This document shows positions 26,801 through 35,489 of a stretch of 64,000 bases of DNA, one piece after another; the stretch's first letter is position 1, and the number at the start of each line of letters is the position of its first letter. The DNA is from Aureimonas pseudogalii (GTDB lineage: Bacteria; Pseudomonadota; Alphaproteobacteria; Rhizobiales; Rhizobiaceae). The notes beneath the pieces were generated by a model. It was not told the DNA's origin. It worked only from the letters and a program-made list of their open reading frames with translations, and ran no database searches. Position numbers and translations under genes: made by a program. The stretch lies in contig NZ_JACIEK010000015.1 in NCBI RefSeq assembly GCF_014196835.1, forward strand, positions 1 to 64,000, written 5' to 3'.

Positions 26801-26821
26801 GTGCGTGAGGTTTCGCGATGA
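23801..26821 (+). CDS. icmB: IcmB/DotO (TraU)-like conjugation ATPase
   Basis: 1006 residues, the large VirB4-like ATPase that energises the type IVB channel. The N-terminal third is family-typical (EGFAGFLSRSVFRKSLDGYC ... DDGSLASLFELDGF). Walker A is GTPGSGKS at 488-495, and an acidic DEYH motif lies at about 814-817 (LSVDEYHLTGG). The start is a TTG at 23801, five bases after the icmD stop with no clear Shine-Dalgarno, so translation is probably coupled. No better start precedes the conserved N-terminus. The stop overlaps the next ATG (ATGA). Confidence 0.9.
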   Translation: MSLLEGFAGFLSRSVFRKSLDGYCRLVSTENETTFVSDDGSLASLFELDGFRSLPGPLEISESVERLRVALSAYLARPGHSIEFFFAQSPELGHEEIARAIRQTRRNAQDTGLDLEDILEERLALLPLRLSGERCYLTLWSRPSLMTRTENKEAGAAVSKRLQGSPSTREGQFPSLALDSLLTRHMSVCDALVREFSTQGIVLAPLTSHEALSVMRGVQNPAFLPNGKTWKGTLPGDYVRARLPSNERELTKGDISNIVWPIIARQVMTEHGEVLDQSTVRLGDYVFSGFDIVVGPEVVVEFNQLIRSVLEGEERTSWRCSMVVDAGGFQGQVFKQQYVNLFAWTAPISNMRIKNAFERLRRIDGAGDTVVRWRVSFAVWCDKGDETKLRRHVAMLRRTVERWGNCQTDALTGDPMECVMSSAVGISAASTAPAASASFAEALAMAPIARPASPWSRGAVLLRTKDGKLWPYQPGSAQQLSWVDVIVGTPGSGKSVLLNTINLAVALSRQSGRSDDNNGLLPRISIIDIGPSSSGLILMIRDALPVERRHEAVYHRLKMDGSNALNPFDTQLCLRFPLAHERAFLVNLISLICTPDGEEKAYDGMAQVAAAAIDAAYLHFSDEGAKKFGWTESHEVDAALKALSFESDKQTTWWEVCDFLAAKGKLHPAALAQRLAVPTLSDLVLMANEETVAEQFRDMRTPTGETVMRSFQRMVTSAARDFPILAQPTRFDLSNARIISLDLADVVTTSGPQAKRQAAIMYMVARQATTADFWLDADEIRGKTLHGDFAEGARALHLRRVENNRQMAKMLSVDEYHLTGGLGIRDQIVQDTRVGRKNGVQIILASQLLEDFDSAIQELASTFWFCNVPTEKSRDRICRDYNLGPSIKDVMRGLTGPRGDGAPVLAMMKLRSGTYVQELVNQPGPNELWALSTTAEDAALRRMLYERLGSKPARAILAKRFPSGSARGTLERRLSDLEDQGTAIDNRARENVVQQLADDLVREVSR

Positions 26822-27702
26822 AGGTTCGGGGGATCGCAGGAGCGATCATGGCGTCGATGCTCGTGTCGACGTCGGCGTGGGCGCAAGCGGGCGTCGCCTT
26901 GGAAAAGGTGACGTTCGACAAGGAAAATCAGGAGGCCACCAACATCGCACGAGCGATGTATCAGCCGGAGTTCGGCTACGTCTCCGCGCAACGCATCTGG
27001 CTGCGAGACCCTGCGGAGGGGGCGATCGACCAGATCGCCGTGAAGATCGGGCAGGGCGTCTCGTGCAGCGAGGATTGCCACGTCGCGGTCCTTTATCACA
27101 CGGACGGGGAATGGGCCGAGCTGTGGCGGGGCGAGGGCAAGACCTTCGAGCTTGGCCAGATCAACGAGATCACCGGTTTGAAGTCGATCTTCGCCGACAA
27201 CCGCGAATGGTCCTGGGGCGGAGCGAAGTATGAGCCGAGCCTCTATGGCGGCTATCCACCAAGGCGTCCCGCCAACGAAGCCGAGATGCGTTTGGCGACG
27301 GACTGGATCAAGGCGAACTACGCGGACGAGCTTCACAACATCGACGCGCCGCAGATCACGGCGCTCGATGTGAACCTGATGACCGGCGACGAGAAGCTCA
27401 TCTTCATCTTCGACCTGACCATCTGCGGGAACGATGCCTGTCCGGTTCTCGCGGTCGACAACGGTAAGGTCCTTCAGCAGTTTTCGGCGATCGGGCCTGA
27501 TGCCGGCATCGCCGATGGGCGCACCGACCAGAACGGCTACCGCCTCATAGAGATCCAGACCGATCAGGACGTGTCTGTGGTGAGCCCGTCCACCGGCGAG
27601 GTCGTCCAACACATTCTGGCGCAGGACGTCATCCCGGCCGGGGCAAAGCGCGTGATTGCCGAAGCCCCCGCTGCAACTCAGGTGCCGGAGCTGCCGCAAT
27701 GA
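26818..27702 (+). CDS. secreted protein of the type IVB operon, unknown (TraV position)
   Basis: 294 residues with a signal peptide (GIAGAIMASMLVSTSAWA). The mature protein has two cysteine pairs (SCSEDCHVAV and ICGNDACPV) and no membrane helix. I do not recognise a family. It lies between icmB and the transglycosylase, with four-base overlaps on both sides, so it belongs to the same transfer operon. In IncI plasmids traV follows traU, but the similarity here is only positional. The paired cysteines would be natural clients of the DsbC-like protein encoded in the divergent operon. Confidence 0.7.
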   Translation: MKVRGIAGAIMASMLVSTSAWAQAGVALEKVTFDKENQEATNIARAMYQPEFGYVSAQRIWLRDPAEGAIDQIAVKIGQGVSCSEDCHVAVLYHTDGEWAELWRGEGKTFELGQINEITGLKSIFADNREWSWGGAKYEPSLYGGYPPRRPANEAEMRLATDWIKANYADELHNIDAPQITALDVNLMTGDEKLIFIFDLTICGNDACPVLAVDNGKVLQQFSAIGPDAGIADGRTDQNGYRLIEIQTDQDVSVVSPSTGEVVQHILAQDVIPAGAKRVIAEAPAATQVPELPQ

Positions 27703-28475
27703 AGATCCTTCGCACGACCCTTCTCGCTGCTGCGCTGCTCGGAACGACAGCACTCGGCTTTGCCAGCACGCAATACGTGAACAATGTCACGGGTGCCGAG
27801 TCGGGGGGCAACTACGCCATTTTCAACACGTCCGGCACGACGCGGGCGATGGGGCGGTATCAGTTCCTCCCCAGAACGTTCGCAGGGCTGGGCTACATGA
27901 AGCACACCGGCGGCCCGGTCAGGGAATGGTCGAGCTACACGTTCACTGACGAAGCTCGCTCTGCTGGTGTGAACAGCTTGAACGACCTTCGCTACTCGGA
28001 AGCTGGCCACCGTCTTCAGGACGCCGGCATGACGCGGTTCACGAACCGGAACCTCAACAGTTTCAGCTCGACGACGCGCGGCGCGATCGGCTCGACCGTA
28101 GCGGGGCGTCCTGTCACGACGGATGGCCTCTTGTCAGCGGGGCACTTCCTGGGATCCGGCGGGCTGAACCAGTGGGCTGCGTCCGGCTTCAGCGTCTCCG
28201 GTTTGCCCGCGAAAGTCGTAGCCGCCAATGGCGGAAGCGCGGCGAAGCTCAACGAATACCTTCTGAACCGCATGGGCAAACACGCCGGGGAAACCTGGGT
28301 GGGCGGCGAGTCCGTCGAGTGGGCAGGCGGCACAGGCGACACCACCAGCTATGCTCAGGACGGCATGTACGACGCCACGGAAGGCTTTCCAGGCTTCGGG
28401 TCCAAGCGTCAGGTCGTGATCCAGGAAACCCTACCCTTCCAGGGTCAACGCAAGTCGCTTGGAGGCGGCGCATGA
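27699..28475 (+). CDS. secreted lytic-transglycosylase-like protein
   Basis: 258 residues. A signal peptide (MKILRTTLLAAALLGTTALGFA) is followed by a lysozyme-like core: catalytic-type Glu in VTGAESGGNYAIFN, then RAMGRYQFLPRTF, resembling the ES...GxxQ pattern of goose-type or VirB1-type transglycosylases. It would open peptidoglycan locally so the channel can cross the wall. It is coupled to its neighbours by ATGA overlaps. The C-terminal 60 residues are unassigned. Confidence 0.72.
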   Translation: MKILRTTLLAAALLGTTALGFASTQYVNNVTGAESGGNYAIFNTSGTTRAMGRYQFLPRTFAGLGYMKHTGGPVREWSSYTFTDEARSAGVNSLNDLRYSEAGHRLQDAGMTRFTNRNLNSFSSTTRGAIGSTVAGRPVTTDGLLSAGHFLGSGGLNQWAASGFSVSGLPAKVVAANGGSAAKLNEYLLNRMGKHAGETWVGGESVEWAGGTGDTTSYAQDGMYDATEGFPGFGSKRQVVIQETLPFQGQRKSLGGGA

Positions 28476-29044
28476 TGATGCTCCGGACACTGACGATCGC
28501 CGCGATCGTCGCGCTTCCCATCGCCTCCGTACATGCGCAGGATGCCGTTTCCCAGCTCTTCAAAAGCGGGCAGGGCGGCTGTGATAGCGGCGTTGCATCG
28601 AAGTTGACGGAGGCAATCCGCGCGGGGATCAATACAGAGGTCAAGCGCGCGGAAGCGGCTTTGAAGATGCCTGCCGGCATCTCGGGCCTCGGGTGCCTGG
28701 ACGATCTCTTTTCGATCAACCTCGACACGATGATCTCGCTTCCGAACCTTCAGGGCCTCCTGAAGAATGCGATCTCGAACGCCGAGAGTCAGATTTGCTC
28801 GATGGCTCAGGAGCAATGGGCGAAGGTCACGGAGCCGCTCACGGCCGCCTTGCAGCTTCCAAGTTTCGACCGGCTCGGCATCCCCGGCTTCAACGGTTCG
28901 ACCGTGCAGATCGAGTTCACCACTCCGCAGTCAGGCTTCGGTTCGCAGGGCGGGGCACCGAGCTTCTACGAACGCGAGGATCTAGGTGAGGGAACGCAGC
29001 TCCGAGACGAGTACAAGCGTATTTACGGGGGGAACGGACAATGA
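28472..29044 (+). CDS. secreted protein of the type IVB operon, unknown
   Basis: 190 residues with a signal peptide (MLRTLTIAAIVALPIASVHA). Four cysteines (one each in GGCDSG and GLGCLDD, one in SQICSMAQ) are separated by amphipathic helices. The C-terminal third is Gly/Ser/Phe-rich. No family recognised. VirB5-like pilus-tip proteins share the size and helical build, but that is only a resemblance. It is coupled to both neighbours by four-base overlaps. Confidence 0.65.
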   Translation: MMMLRTLTIAAIVALPIASVHAQDAVSQLFKSGQGGCDSGVASKLTEAIRAGINTEVKRAEAALKMPAGISGLGCLDDLFSINLDTMISLPNLQGLLKNAISNAESQICSMAQEQWAKVTEPLTAALQLPSFDRLGIPGFNGSTVQIEFTTPQSGFGSQGGAPSFYEREDLGEGTQLRDEYKRIYGGNGQ

Positions 29045-30186
29045 AGCGGCTTGTCGTTCTGGCGGCGCTGGTCGCCTCGTCCACGTCTATGTTCGCCATC
29101 GTCCCATCGGCCTACGCGGTGTGTGACGGTTGTGTTGTCAGCGCCGTGAACAACATGAACGCCAATGTGAGCGCCCAAATTCAGGGAACGACGCAGGCGG
29201 TTATCGCCGCTCAAACGGCGATTGTGACCGCGCTGGGTCAAAGCACGGCACAGCTTTCGGGCTACGAGACCCGCACGGCGCGCTCGCAGCAGCGCGTCGA
29301 AGACGCCGCGCAACAGATCGAGACCATGCGCCAGCGCGACCTCGCGCGCGCGAAAGCCGAAGGCGGTCGATACGATCCTGCGGCATCGGCGTGTACGGAT
29401 CTATCGGGCATCATCCAGTTCGGTGGTGGTGGGGGCGGATCGCAGGGCGTCGGCGGCAACGATCTCGTCAACTCTTCGAGAAACTGGAGCCGTGGCAACG
29501 GCCCTGCTGGTCTACCTGTCACGCAAGGCGGGCTTGCCGTTGCGCAAGTGATCGTTGCGGACCGGGAAGAGCTCCAGGGTCTCGGGGGTTATCTCGATCC
29601 GACAACGGATCTTCGTCTCATGCTCGAAGGCCAAACCCTCGACACGACGGACGAGAAAGTCGCGAAGGCGTCAGCCCGTCTGGTGAACAACGTGGTCGAT
29701 CCCACGCCGGCGAGACCGTTGACGGATGGCGAGAAGAGGACACCGCAGGGCAAGGCGCAACTCGCAGCTCGGCAGATCGATGAAGCCCGGCGATCAGCAG
29801 CTCATTCGGTCTTTTCCTACCTTGGCGATCTCGCAGCGCCGACAGGGAGTAGCGGCTTGGTCGATTGGGCCAAGCGAGCTGCGCCTGCTTCCTACTCCAA
29901 CACGATTGGCGATGCGGTCTCGAACCAACAGGTCATCGACATCTTCGTGCAATCTCGGTTCGCAAACCCGGACTGGCACCAGCAGCTTGCGACGATGGCG
30001 CCAGAGGCCGTTTCGCGTGAAATCGCGTTGACCAATGCGCTCAACCTTCATGTGAACTGGATGATGTTCCAGCTTATGAAGCGTGAGGCGGCGGTCAGCG
30101 CCACGCATCTGGCCACCGAACTCGACAACCGCGATACATCCGGCACCGCCATCACGACGCGCTTCGAAAGCGCTGCGGCGCAATAG
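29041..30186 (+). CDS. secreted protein of the type IVB operon, possibly TraW/IcmX-like
   Basis: 381 residues. A signal peptide (MKRLVVLAALVASSTSMFA) and a CDGCVVSAVNNMNANVSAQIQ start are followed by a coiled-coil-prone segment (about 70-110), a Gly-rich patch (GGGGGG) and a helical C-terminal half (NPDWHQQLATMAPEAVSREIALTNALNLHVNWMMFQLMKR). The C-terminal pattern and the place upstream of dotA suggest the TraW/IcmX group, at low confidence. It overlaps the upstream gene by four bases and ends one base before the next ATG. Confidence 0.6.
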   Translation: MKRLVVLAALVASSTSMFAIVPSAYAVCDGCVVSAVNNMNANVSAQIQGTTQAVIAAQTAIVTALGQSTAQLSGYETRTARSQQRVEDAAQQIETMRQRDLARAKAEGGRYDPAASACTDLSGIIQFGGGGGGSQGVGGNDLVNSSRNWSRGNGPAGLPVTQGGLAVAQVIVADREELQGLGGYLDPTTDLRLMLEGQTLDTTDEKVAKASARLVNNVVDPTPARPLTDGEKRTPQGKAQLAARQIDEARRSAAHSVFSYLGDLAAPTGSSGLVDWAKRAAPASYSNTIGDAVSNQQVIDIFVQSRFANPDWHQQLATMAPEAVSREIALTNALNLHVNWMMFQLMKREAAVSATHLATELDNRDTSGTAITTRFESAAAQ

Positions 30187-30187
30187 G

Positions 30188-30679
30188 ATGGCCGACAAGT
30201 ACCAAAGAAGACGCTGGCGGTTCTTTCGAGCGCCAGGTGTCGACCTCGCGTCAAAGGTTGCAAAAGAAGGGTTGGACGGGGCAGCCGAAGGGCTGTCCTC
30301 AATGCGTCCGAGAGGCTTCAACCGACGTGGGTTCTTCGGGCGCGACCCGGACGGTGGGATCCAGCGTTTTCGGGACCATTCCTACTCCCTGAGCGATGAC
30401 CAGATCGAGGCCGCCTTGTTCAATTGGGAGCGCGATCGAGGCATTTTTGTCGTGGTCTGCGTCGGATTGCTTGCAGCGATCCCATTGGCCGCTCTCTACG
30501 ACGTCCTGACGATTCCGTTCGGTGTAGGTCTCGTCGCCGGCGCAGCCTTCATGGCTGTCAAAGCTTTGGTGGCGGATTTCCGCGCTTGGCAGATCCAGCA
30601 AGGTCGGTTTGGAGCGCCTGTCGAGTACCTGAATCACCGCTTGCCCCGGAACATGCAGATCATGGAGAAGGAGCGGTGA
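30188..30679 (+). CDS. small membrane protein before dotA (TraX position)
   Basis: 163 residues. A basic N-terminus (YQRRRWRFFRAPG) precedes an amphipathic stretch, then two membrane helices (about 80-103 and 107-127, GIFVVVCVGLLAAIPLAALYDV...), and a cytoplasmic tail ending RLPRNMQIMEKER. No family motif is certain. The order icmB...TraW-like-this-dotA parallels traU-V-W-X-Y of IncI plasmids. Its stop overlaps the dotA ATG (TGATG). Confidence 0.62.
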   Translation: MADKYQRRRWRFFRAPGVDLASKVAKEGLDGAAEGLSSMRPRGFNRRGFFGRDPDGGIQRFRDHSYSLSDDQIEAALFNWERDRGIFVVVCVGLLAAIPLAALYDVLTIPFGVGLVAGAAFMAVKALVADFRAWQIQQGRFGAPVEYLNHRLPRNMQIMEKER

Positions 30680-32907
30680 TGAACCGGCTTTCCGCTGCGC
30701 TCGTCTTGTTGCTGTTGTCGGCATCGGCCGCGACCGCGGCTGAAATTAGTCTGGTCGACATTTTCCGTGGCCAGGGCGATCCGCAGACGAACGAGTACCT
30801 GAACATGGTGTTCGGGCCTCTGTTCCCCGTTGTCGGCGAGATGGGGGGCCAGTCTGCGACGCTCGTGTCGCGTCTGATTGCAAACTTCAACGTGATCTTC
30901 TTCGCGATCGGCCTCTTGCTTCTCGTCTACAACATTATCGTGGGCGTCACGGAAACGGCCCACGACGGCTCGGTCCTGGGGCAGCGCCATTCTTCGCTAT
31001 GGTCGCCTATCCGGATGATCGTCGCCGCCGCGTGCCTCATCCCGCTTCCGACTGGCTACAACGGCGCGCAACACGCCATCGCCTATGTCGTGAACGCTGG
31101 CACGGCGACGGCATCGTTCTTTTGGGACGAGACGGTCGACATCATCGTTCAGGACAGACTTCCCGTCGCAGCACCGGACTATGCGTCTCTTGATGCGCAG
31201 TTCCTGCAAGCGGTGTGGCGCATGGAGCTTTGCACGGCCGCATACAACGAAGAGGTCGTTAAAGGCGGGGATCTGCCTGCGATGACGGGAAGTTGGTCAG
31301 GACAAGTACCCGATACCTACCAATATTCCATCCCAGACCGGATCGCGGCCTGTGGAAAGATCAGCCTGCCGTCGGCTCCTGCTGGCTTCGAACGGGTCGC
31401 CTCGGCGGCTGGCGCGTCCTATGAAACTTGGCATAGCGGCATGAAGGACGCCATCGACGCGACCCTCGACGATTTTACACCCATTGCCAAACTTGTCGCG
31501 GCCGCTGCAAGCAAGCGCGAAGCGCTACCGGAACCGCGACGGCTTGGTCTCGATATGCGCGCATGGCGTGTCCGTCATCGAGCGGTAACGAACGCGCTGG
31601 TGACGACACTGGAAGAACGAGCGCAGCAGGCGACAAAGGAGTCGCTGGTCAAGACGGGTACGGAGGTCTCGAACGAGCAACTTGCCGCCAATATGAAAAA
31701 CGGCGGATGGACGCAGGCAGGCTTCTACTACGCAATCGTCTCACGGTTCTCGGCCGATGCGTCAGCCGTGCAGCAGATGATGCCGATTGCTTCGCCCGGT
31801 GACGCGATCGGCGCAAGTAGCAACCCTAATGGATCAACGTTCCAAGCCGTTCGATCACAAGTGGGTGGGTGGCTAGGATGGAACCGTGACGAAGATGCGC
31901 GAGATTTTCTAGCTGAGGTTCTGAACACGTATAATATCACAGTGAACTGGTGGAACGAGTCTGTTGCTCGATCCAACATTCAGGCGTTTACTAACGAGCG
32001 CCAAGCGTATGCGGACACAGCGGGCGAGTTGTCCAGTTGGATGCCATCGCCCAACGGTGTCTTCGATGCCTTCCAGTATCTCGATCCTGCAAACGGCTAC
32101 AATCAGGATCCCCTTCTGGCCCTAATGACTGTCGGCCGTGTGTTGGCCGTAGCCGCCGGCGCCACGATCGTTCTTCTGGCTGTCGCCGCTGCTTTCCCGC
32201 TTGTAGGGGGCGGATCGGTGTTCATTGGGACCGTACTGGGCTGGGTGTTGAGTGGAACAGCCTTCATGGGAGTGTTCATCTCCTACATCCTGCCTTTGGT
32301 TCCATCCGTCATTTGGGTGATCTCGATCGGAGCCTTTCTGCTTCTGGTGGTCGAGGCAATCTTTGCCGGCCCCTTATGGGCTATTGCTCACCTTTCCATG
32401 GACCGGAACGGCGGCATGGCTGGGCCGAACGCGCGCCGTGGGTATGTCATGCTCCTGGCTCTATTCCTTACGCCTGCGCTAATGCTGATGGGCTTTCTTG
32501 CCGGCATGGCGATTTTCCGTGTGCTGGGTACCCTCGTGAACGGGGGCTTCTATTACGCCATGACCGCGGCGCAATCGTTGAGCGCAGACAGCAACTTCGC
32601 CATCATGTCGGTGTTCGGCATCTTTGCGGCGCTCATCATGATGACGTTCCTCTACCTTATCCTTCTCGAACGCTCGTTCAGCTTGGCGGCCGAGTTGCCG
32701 AGCCGCGTGTTGCGTTGGTTCGACAATGTTGCAGTCGATCTCGACGACGGAACCGCAAACCGCGCGCGCATCGCGGCAGCGGGCGGCGGTGCGACCGCAG
32801 CCGGAGGCATGAAAGCCCTGGGAGCACAGTCCAACAGATCGATTGACGACCACGAGAAGCGGGTCCGCCCTGTTCTGCCGAGGAGGCAGCTGAAGAAGAA
32901 GGATTAG
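30679..32907 (+). CDS. dotA: DotA/TraY-like polytopic membrane protein
   Basis: 742 residues. A signal-like N-terminus (MNRLSAALVLLLLSASAATA) is followed by the diagnostic DotA/TraY segment (MVFGPLFPVVG ... ANFNVIFFAIGLLLLVYNIIVGVTETAHDGSVLG and SLWSPIRMIVAAACLIPLP), a large central periplasmic region (about 120-460) and a cluster of hydrophobic helices (about 470-690). In Dot/Icm systems DotA is an inner-membrane, partly exported component, and TraY is essential for IncI transfer and exclusion. A strong terminator six bases after the stop closes the operon. The start chosen overlaps the previous stop. Confidence 0.9.
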   Translation: MNRLSAALVLLLLSASAATAAEISLVDIFRGQGDPQTNEYLNMVFGPLFPVVGEMGGQSATLVSRLIANFNVIFFAIGLLLLVYNIIVGVTETAHDGSVLGQRHSSLWSPIRMIVAAACLIPLPTGYNGAQHAIAYVVNAGTATASFFWDETVDIIVQDRLPVAAPDYASLDAQFLQAVWRMELCTAAYNEEVVKGGDLPAMTGSWSGQVPDTYQYSIPDRIAACGKISLPSAPAGFERVASAAGASYETWHSGMKDAIDATLDDFTPIAKLVAAAASKREALPEPRRLGLDMRAWRVRHRAVTNALVTTLEERAQQATKESLVKTGTEVSNEQLAANMKNGGWTQAGFYYAIVSRFSADASAVQQMMPIASPGDAIGASSNPNGSTFQAVRSQVGGWLGWNRDEDARDFLAEVLNTYNITVNWWNESVARSNIQAFTNERQAYADTAGELSSWMPSPNGVFDAFQYLDPANGYNQDPLLALMTVGRVLAVAAGATIVLLAVAAAFPLVGGGSVFIGTVLGWVLSGTAFMGVFISYILPLVPSVIWVISIGAFLLLVVEAIFAGPLWAIAHLSMDRNGGMAGPNARRGYVMLLALFLTPALMLMGFLAGMAIFRVLGTLVNGGFYYAMTAAQSLSADSNFAIMSVFGIFAALIMMTFLYLILLERSFSLAAELPSRVLRWFDNVAVDLDDGTANRARIAAAGGGATAAGGMKALGAQSNRSIDDHEKRVRPVLPRRQLKKKD

Positions 32908-32912
32908 CGGAC

Positions 32913-32942
32913 AAAAAAAGGGGACTTCAAGCCCCCTTTTTT
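32913..32942. terminator. bidirectional terminator between dotA and the convergent membrane gene
   Basis: AAAAAAAGGGG-loop-CCCCCTTTTTT with an A-tract on one side and a T-tract on the other can stop transcription from both strands. It lies between the convergent stops at 32907 and 32956. Confidence 0.85.
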
Positions 32943-32955
32943 CATCCATCGTCCT

Positions 32956-33282
32956 TCACCAGTGGGTGGTGAGGTATCGATATTTCAGAAACCGGCAAAT
33001 CAAGAAGCTCAACAACCAACTTGCCACGATCAGGGCGAATATTGCGATCTGGTCATCGCTGAACCCATTAAAGCGACCATCCATCATTCCAGAAAACCCG
33101 ATGAAGATTGCTAGAGCAGGCAGCAATCCGAACCCTACAAAAACCAAGGTGATTGCAGCAGGAAGGAAGGCGACGATCCAGATGGCCCCGAATACCAGGA
33201 CCCGGAGCCTGTATTCAAAAGCGCTGAGATGCGTGCAGGGACCTCTATGGGGCAACGCCCATCGGATCAGGAATGTTGGCAT
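32956..33282 (-). CDS. small membrane protein, unknown
   Basis: 108 residues with three membrane helices (about 26-48, 50-70 and 78-100, e.g. RVLVFGAIWIVAFLPAAITLVFVGFGLLP). The ATG at 33282 has GGAGGG at proper spacing, whereas the upstream ATG at 33294 has none. No recognised family. It faces dotA and ends at the shared terminator. Entry exclusion or a small channel component are possible roles, without direct evidence. Confidence 0.6.
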   Translation of the reverse strand: MPTFLIRWALPHRGPCTHLSAFEYRLRVLVFGAIWIVAFLPAAITLVFVGFGLLPALAIFIGFSGMMDGRFNGFSDDQIAIFALIVASWLLSFLICRFLKYRYLTTHW

Positions 33283-33382
33283 GTTGCCCTCCATTGAGGT
33301 GGATCAGACGACAAAGACCGCAACTGCCGTGGATTAGAACGAAACCAGAACTATAACGTTCCTCTCTTAGATGCAACCTGCG

Positions 33383-34261
33383 CTAAAGTTTTGGCTCCAT
33401 GATATTAGACAGGGGGGCAGTATGAGCGGTCTTCACAGCCGCATCCAACGCCGCGTTGTCAAGATCCACTCGTCGCTGATCGACTGCGATGACGACCCGT
33501 GGACTTGTGTCCGCTCGATCTCCTGGATAGGCGACGATGCCTCCGACACAGCCGTCGGTCTCGATTTTGCGAGCCGCATCGAACGCGTACGGCAGGGACG
33601 ATTTTTTGAAGACCTCGAACTCCGACGCGCGCAGGCACATGGGCATGGGTCCAAACGTGTAATTGTGTCTGTTAGGGATCTCGTACCCAGCCCGGTCGTT
33701 AGTCCGGTCATAGGCTTCAGGCATACGGTCGAACACGACACGTCCGTCAGGGCCGAAGACCCACAGCGATCTGTTGTCACGCTTGTAGACGCCGGACGTT
33801 GCTCCGTACTTCTTTTCGAGGAGCGTCATGAAGCCCTGTGGTGAGATCGGCGTGTCGCTTGGGGGCCGGTACGTGTTGCTGATCCGTACAGCGCGGTTAG
33901 CGACGAAGGGGGACCCGAACGTCACCTCCAGAACGTTCTCTGCCTTGATCGGCGCCCCGTAGCTTCTAGGAGGCAACTTGGTTGTGAGCTGGTAGACATA
34001 CTGGACGTCGAAGCTGGCGCCGGTGTCCGGGTTCACCTCGCGAATGGTGCGCTTTTCCTCAGAAAGCTCACCATCGTAGGCAGCGCGCACGTCGTCCGGT
34101 GTCATGCCGAGCTTGATGCCGAGAACGTCCAGCACCGCTCCTTCTGGGAAACCTGCCATCGGCGGATCGTCATTGACCGGCACGATCGTCCCGGCCGACG
34201 CGGAGGCAACGATTGCGAGGAGGGAGAAGCCGCAGAGGGCCAGGCGACGGAAGCTTCGCAT
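33383..34261 (-). CDS. secreted protein at the end of the dotDCB operon, unknown
   Basis: 292 residues with a signal peptide (MRSFRRLALCGFSLLAIVASASA). The mature protein starts with a LGIKLGMTPDDVRAAYDG motif, a short repeat-like element seen in various bacterial exported proteins, and has a cysteine in PMPMCLRASEFEVF and one in TDGCVGG. No enzymatic motif. The ATG at 34261 has GGAAC upstream and lies 10 bases after dotB, so it is in the dotDCB operon. Confidence 0.65.
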   Translation of the reverse strand: MRSFRRLALCGFSLLAIVASASAGTIVPVNDDPPMAGFPEGAVLDVLGIKLGMTPDDVRAAYDGELSEEKRTIREVNPDTGASFDVQYVYQLTTKLPPRSYGAPIKAENVLEVTFGSPFVANRAVRISNTYRPPSDTPISPQGFMTLLEKKYGATSGVYKRDNRSLWVFGPDGRVVFDRMPEAYDRTNDRAGYEIPNRHNYTFGPMPMCLRASEFEVFKKSSLPYAFDAARKIETDGCVGGIVAYPGDRADTSPRVVIAVDQRRVDLDNAALDAAVKTAHTAPLSNIMEPKL

Positions 34262-34271
34262 GTCCGTTCCT

Positions 34272-35489
34272 TCAGGCGCTGGCGCGTTGGGCGCGTGGGA
34301 TAAAGCGTCGAGCTTCTTGATCGGTGATCCGGCCTTCATTGACCAGATCCTGCGCCGATCGCCATAGCGGTTTGGCGAGGACGCCCTCGGGCGGGCGGTC
34401 CATGAGATCCGAGACGATGCTGGTCCAGGCTGTCACCGGCGTCGACGTAAAGCGGTCGCGAACGTCGTCGTCGAACCGAAGGTATTCTCGCACTGCCACG
34501 CGACCGCGAGCATCGCCAGTGCGGATCAAGTGCTGGACGATGACAAGTTGGAGCGAGGTTATGAGATCGAAGGCGCGGCCTTCGCGCTCCTCGGGCGGGA
34601 AGACGGAGGCCATACGGCGGAGCGCCTCGGCCACGCTGCCGGCATGGGTGGTGGTGTTCACGAGGTGGCCCGTCAGGCACGCCTCGATCGAGGCGGCCAT
34701 AGTTTCACGATCGCGGGACTCGCCGACGTTGATGATCTGCGGCGCGCGGCGCATGGCAGAGCGGATGCCGTCGGCAAAGGTCGGGAGGTTTCGACCCTCG
34801 CCGATCTCGCTCTGACCGATCAGCGACGCCATGTCGGCGTTCTCGTCCAGAATGTCGGCGTAGGTGAACTCGATAGGCGCCTGGAAGTCGGCGATCTTGA
34901 TGCCGCGCTTGGCTTCAAGGTGCATCCTGGTGATCGCCGCCATGGTGGTGGACTTGCCCTGTCCGGTGGCGCCGGCGATGACGACGATGCCCGAACGGTG
35001 ATCGAGCTGGTCGCGAAGTTCTAGCTCGAGCGAAACGCTGTCGAGGGTCGGGGTCTTGTTGGGCAGGCCGCGAAGGGTGATCTCGATCGCGTTCGTGCCG
35101 TCGCGCATGATGGGTGTGGCGTTGACGCGGTATCCCTGGCGCGTGCGACGATCCACACGGACCTCGAAGCGAAAATCCAGAGCTCTCCCCTGTCGGAGGA
35201 TGGAAGCCGCGTCAGTGCCCTTCCAGAGTCGCGAGAGAATGGCCACGACTTCGGCCGACGAGATGTGCTTCTTGGCGCCGAAGTACCATCCGCCGTTAAT
35301 CTGGACCCGCGGCCTGGCATCGCTCTGCAAGGTGATGTCGGACGCGCCCCGTTCGACCGCGCCGACGGTGAAGGCATCGAACAACTCCTCCCCGCCGGCG
35401 TCGTATCGACCGGGCTCCGGATCGAGGACCGCCACATAGGCGGCCTCGGGATCGAAGGGGGTCGTGTCGAACAGCCGTTTGTCGATCAT
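34272..35489 (-). CDS. dotB: DotB (TraJ)-like secretion ATPase
   Basis: 405 residues of the PilT/VirB11-like hexameric ATPase family. Walker A is GATGQGKST (173-181), with an Asp-box-like segment (IKIADFQAPIEFTY), the INVGESRDRETM motif and the His box (GHLVNTTTHAGS). DotB cycles onto the DotO/IcmB ATPase and powers transfer. The ATG at 35489 overlaps the dotC stop (ATGA). An apparent long N-terminal extension of the open frame to 36464 is dotC read in another frame. Confidence 0.92.
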   Translation of the reverse strand: MIDKRLFDTTPFDPEAAYVAVLDPEPGRYDAGGEELFDAFTVGAVERGASDITLQSDARPRVQINGGWYFGAKKHISSAEVVAILSRLWKGTDAASILRQGRALDFRFEVRVDRRTRQGYRVNATPIMRDGTNAIEITLRGLPNKTPTLDSVSLELELRDQLDHRSGIVVIAGATGQGKSTTMAAITRMHLEAKRGIKIADFQAPIEFTYADILDENADMASLIGQSEIGEGRNLPTFADGIRSAMRRAPQIINVGESRDRETMAASIEACLTGHLVNTTTHAGSVAEALRRMASVFPPEEREGRAFDLITSLQLVIVQHLIRTGDARGRVAVREYLRFDDDVRDRFTSTPVTAWTSIVSDLMDRPPEGVLAKPLWRSAQDLVNEGRITDQEARRFIPRAQRASA

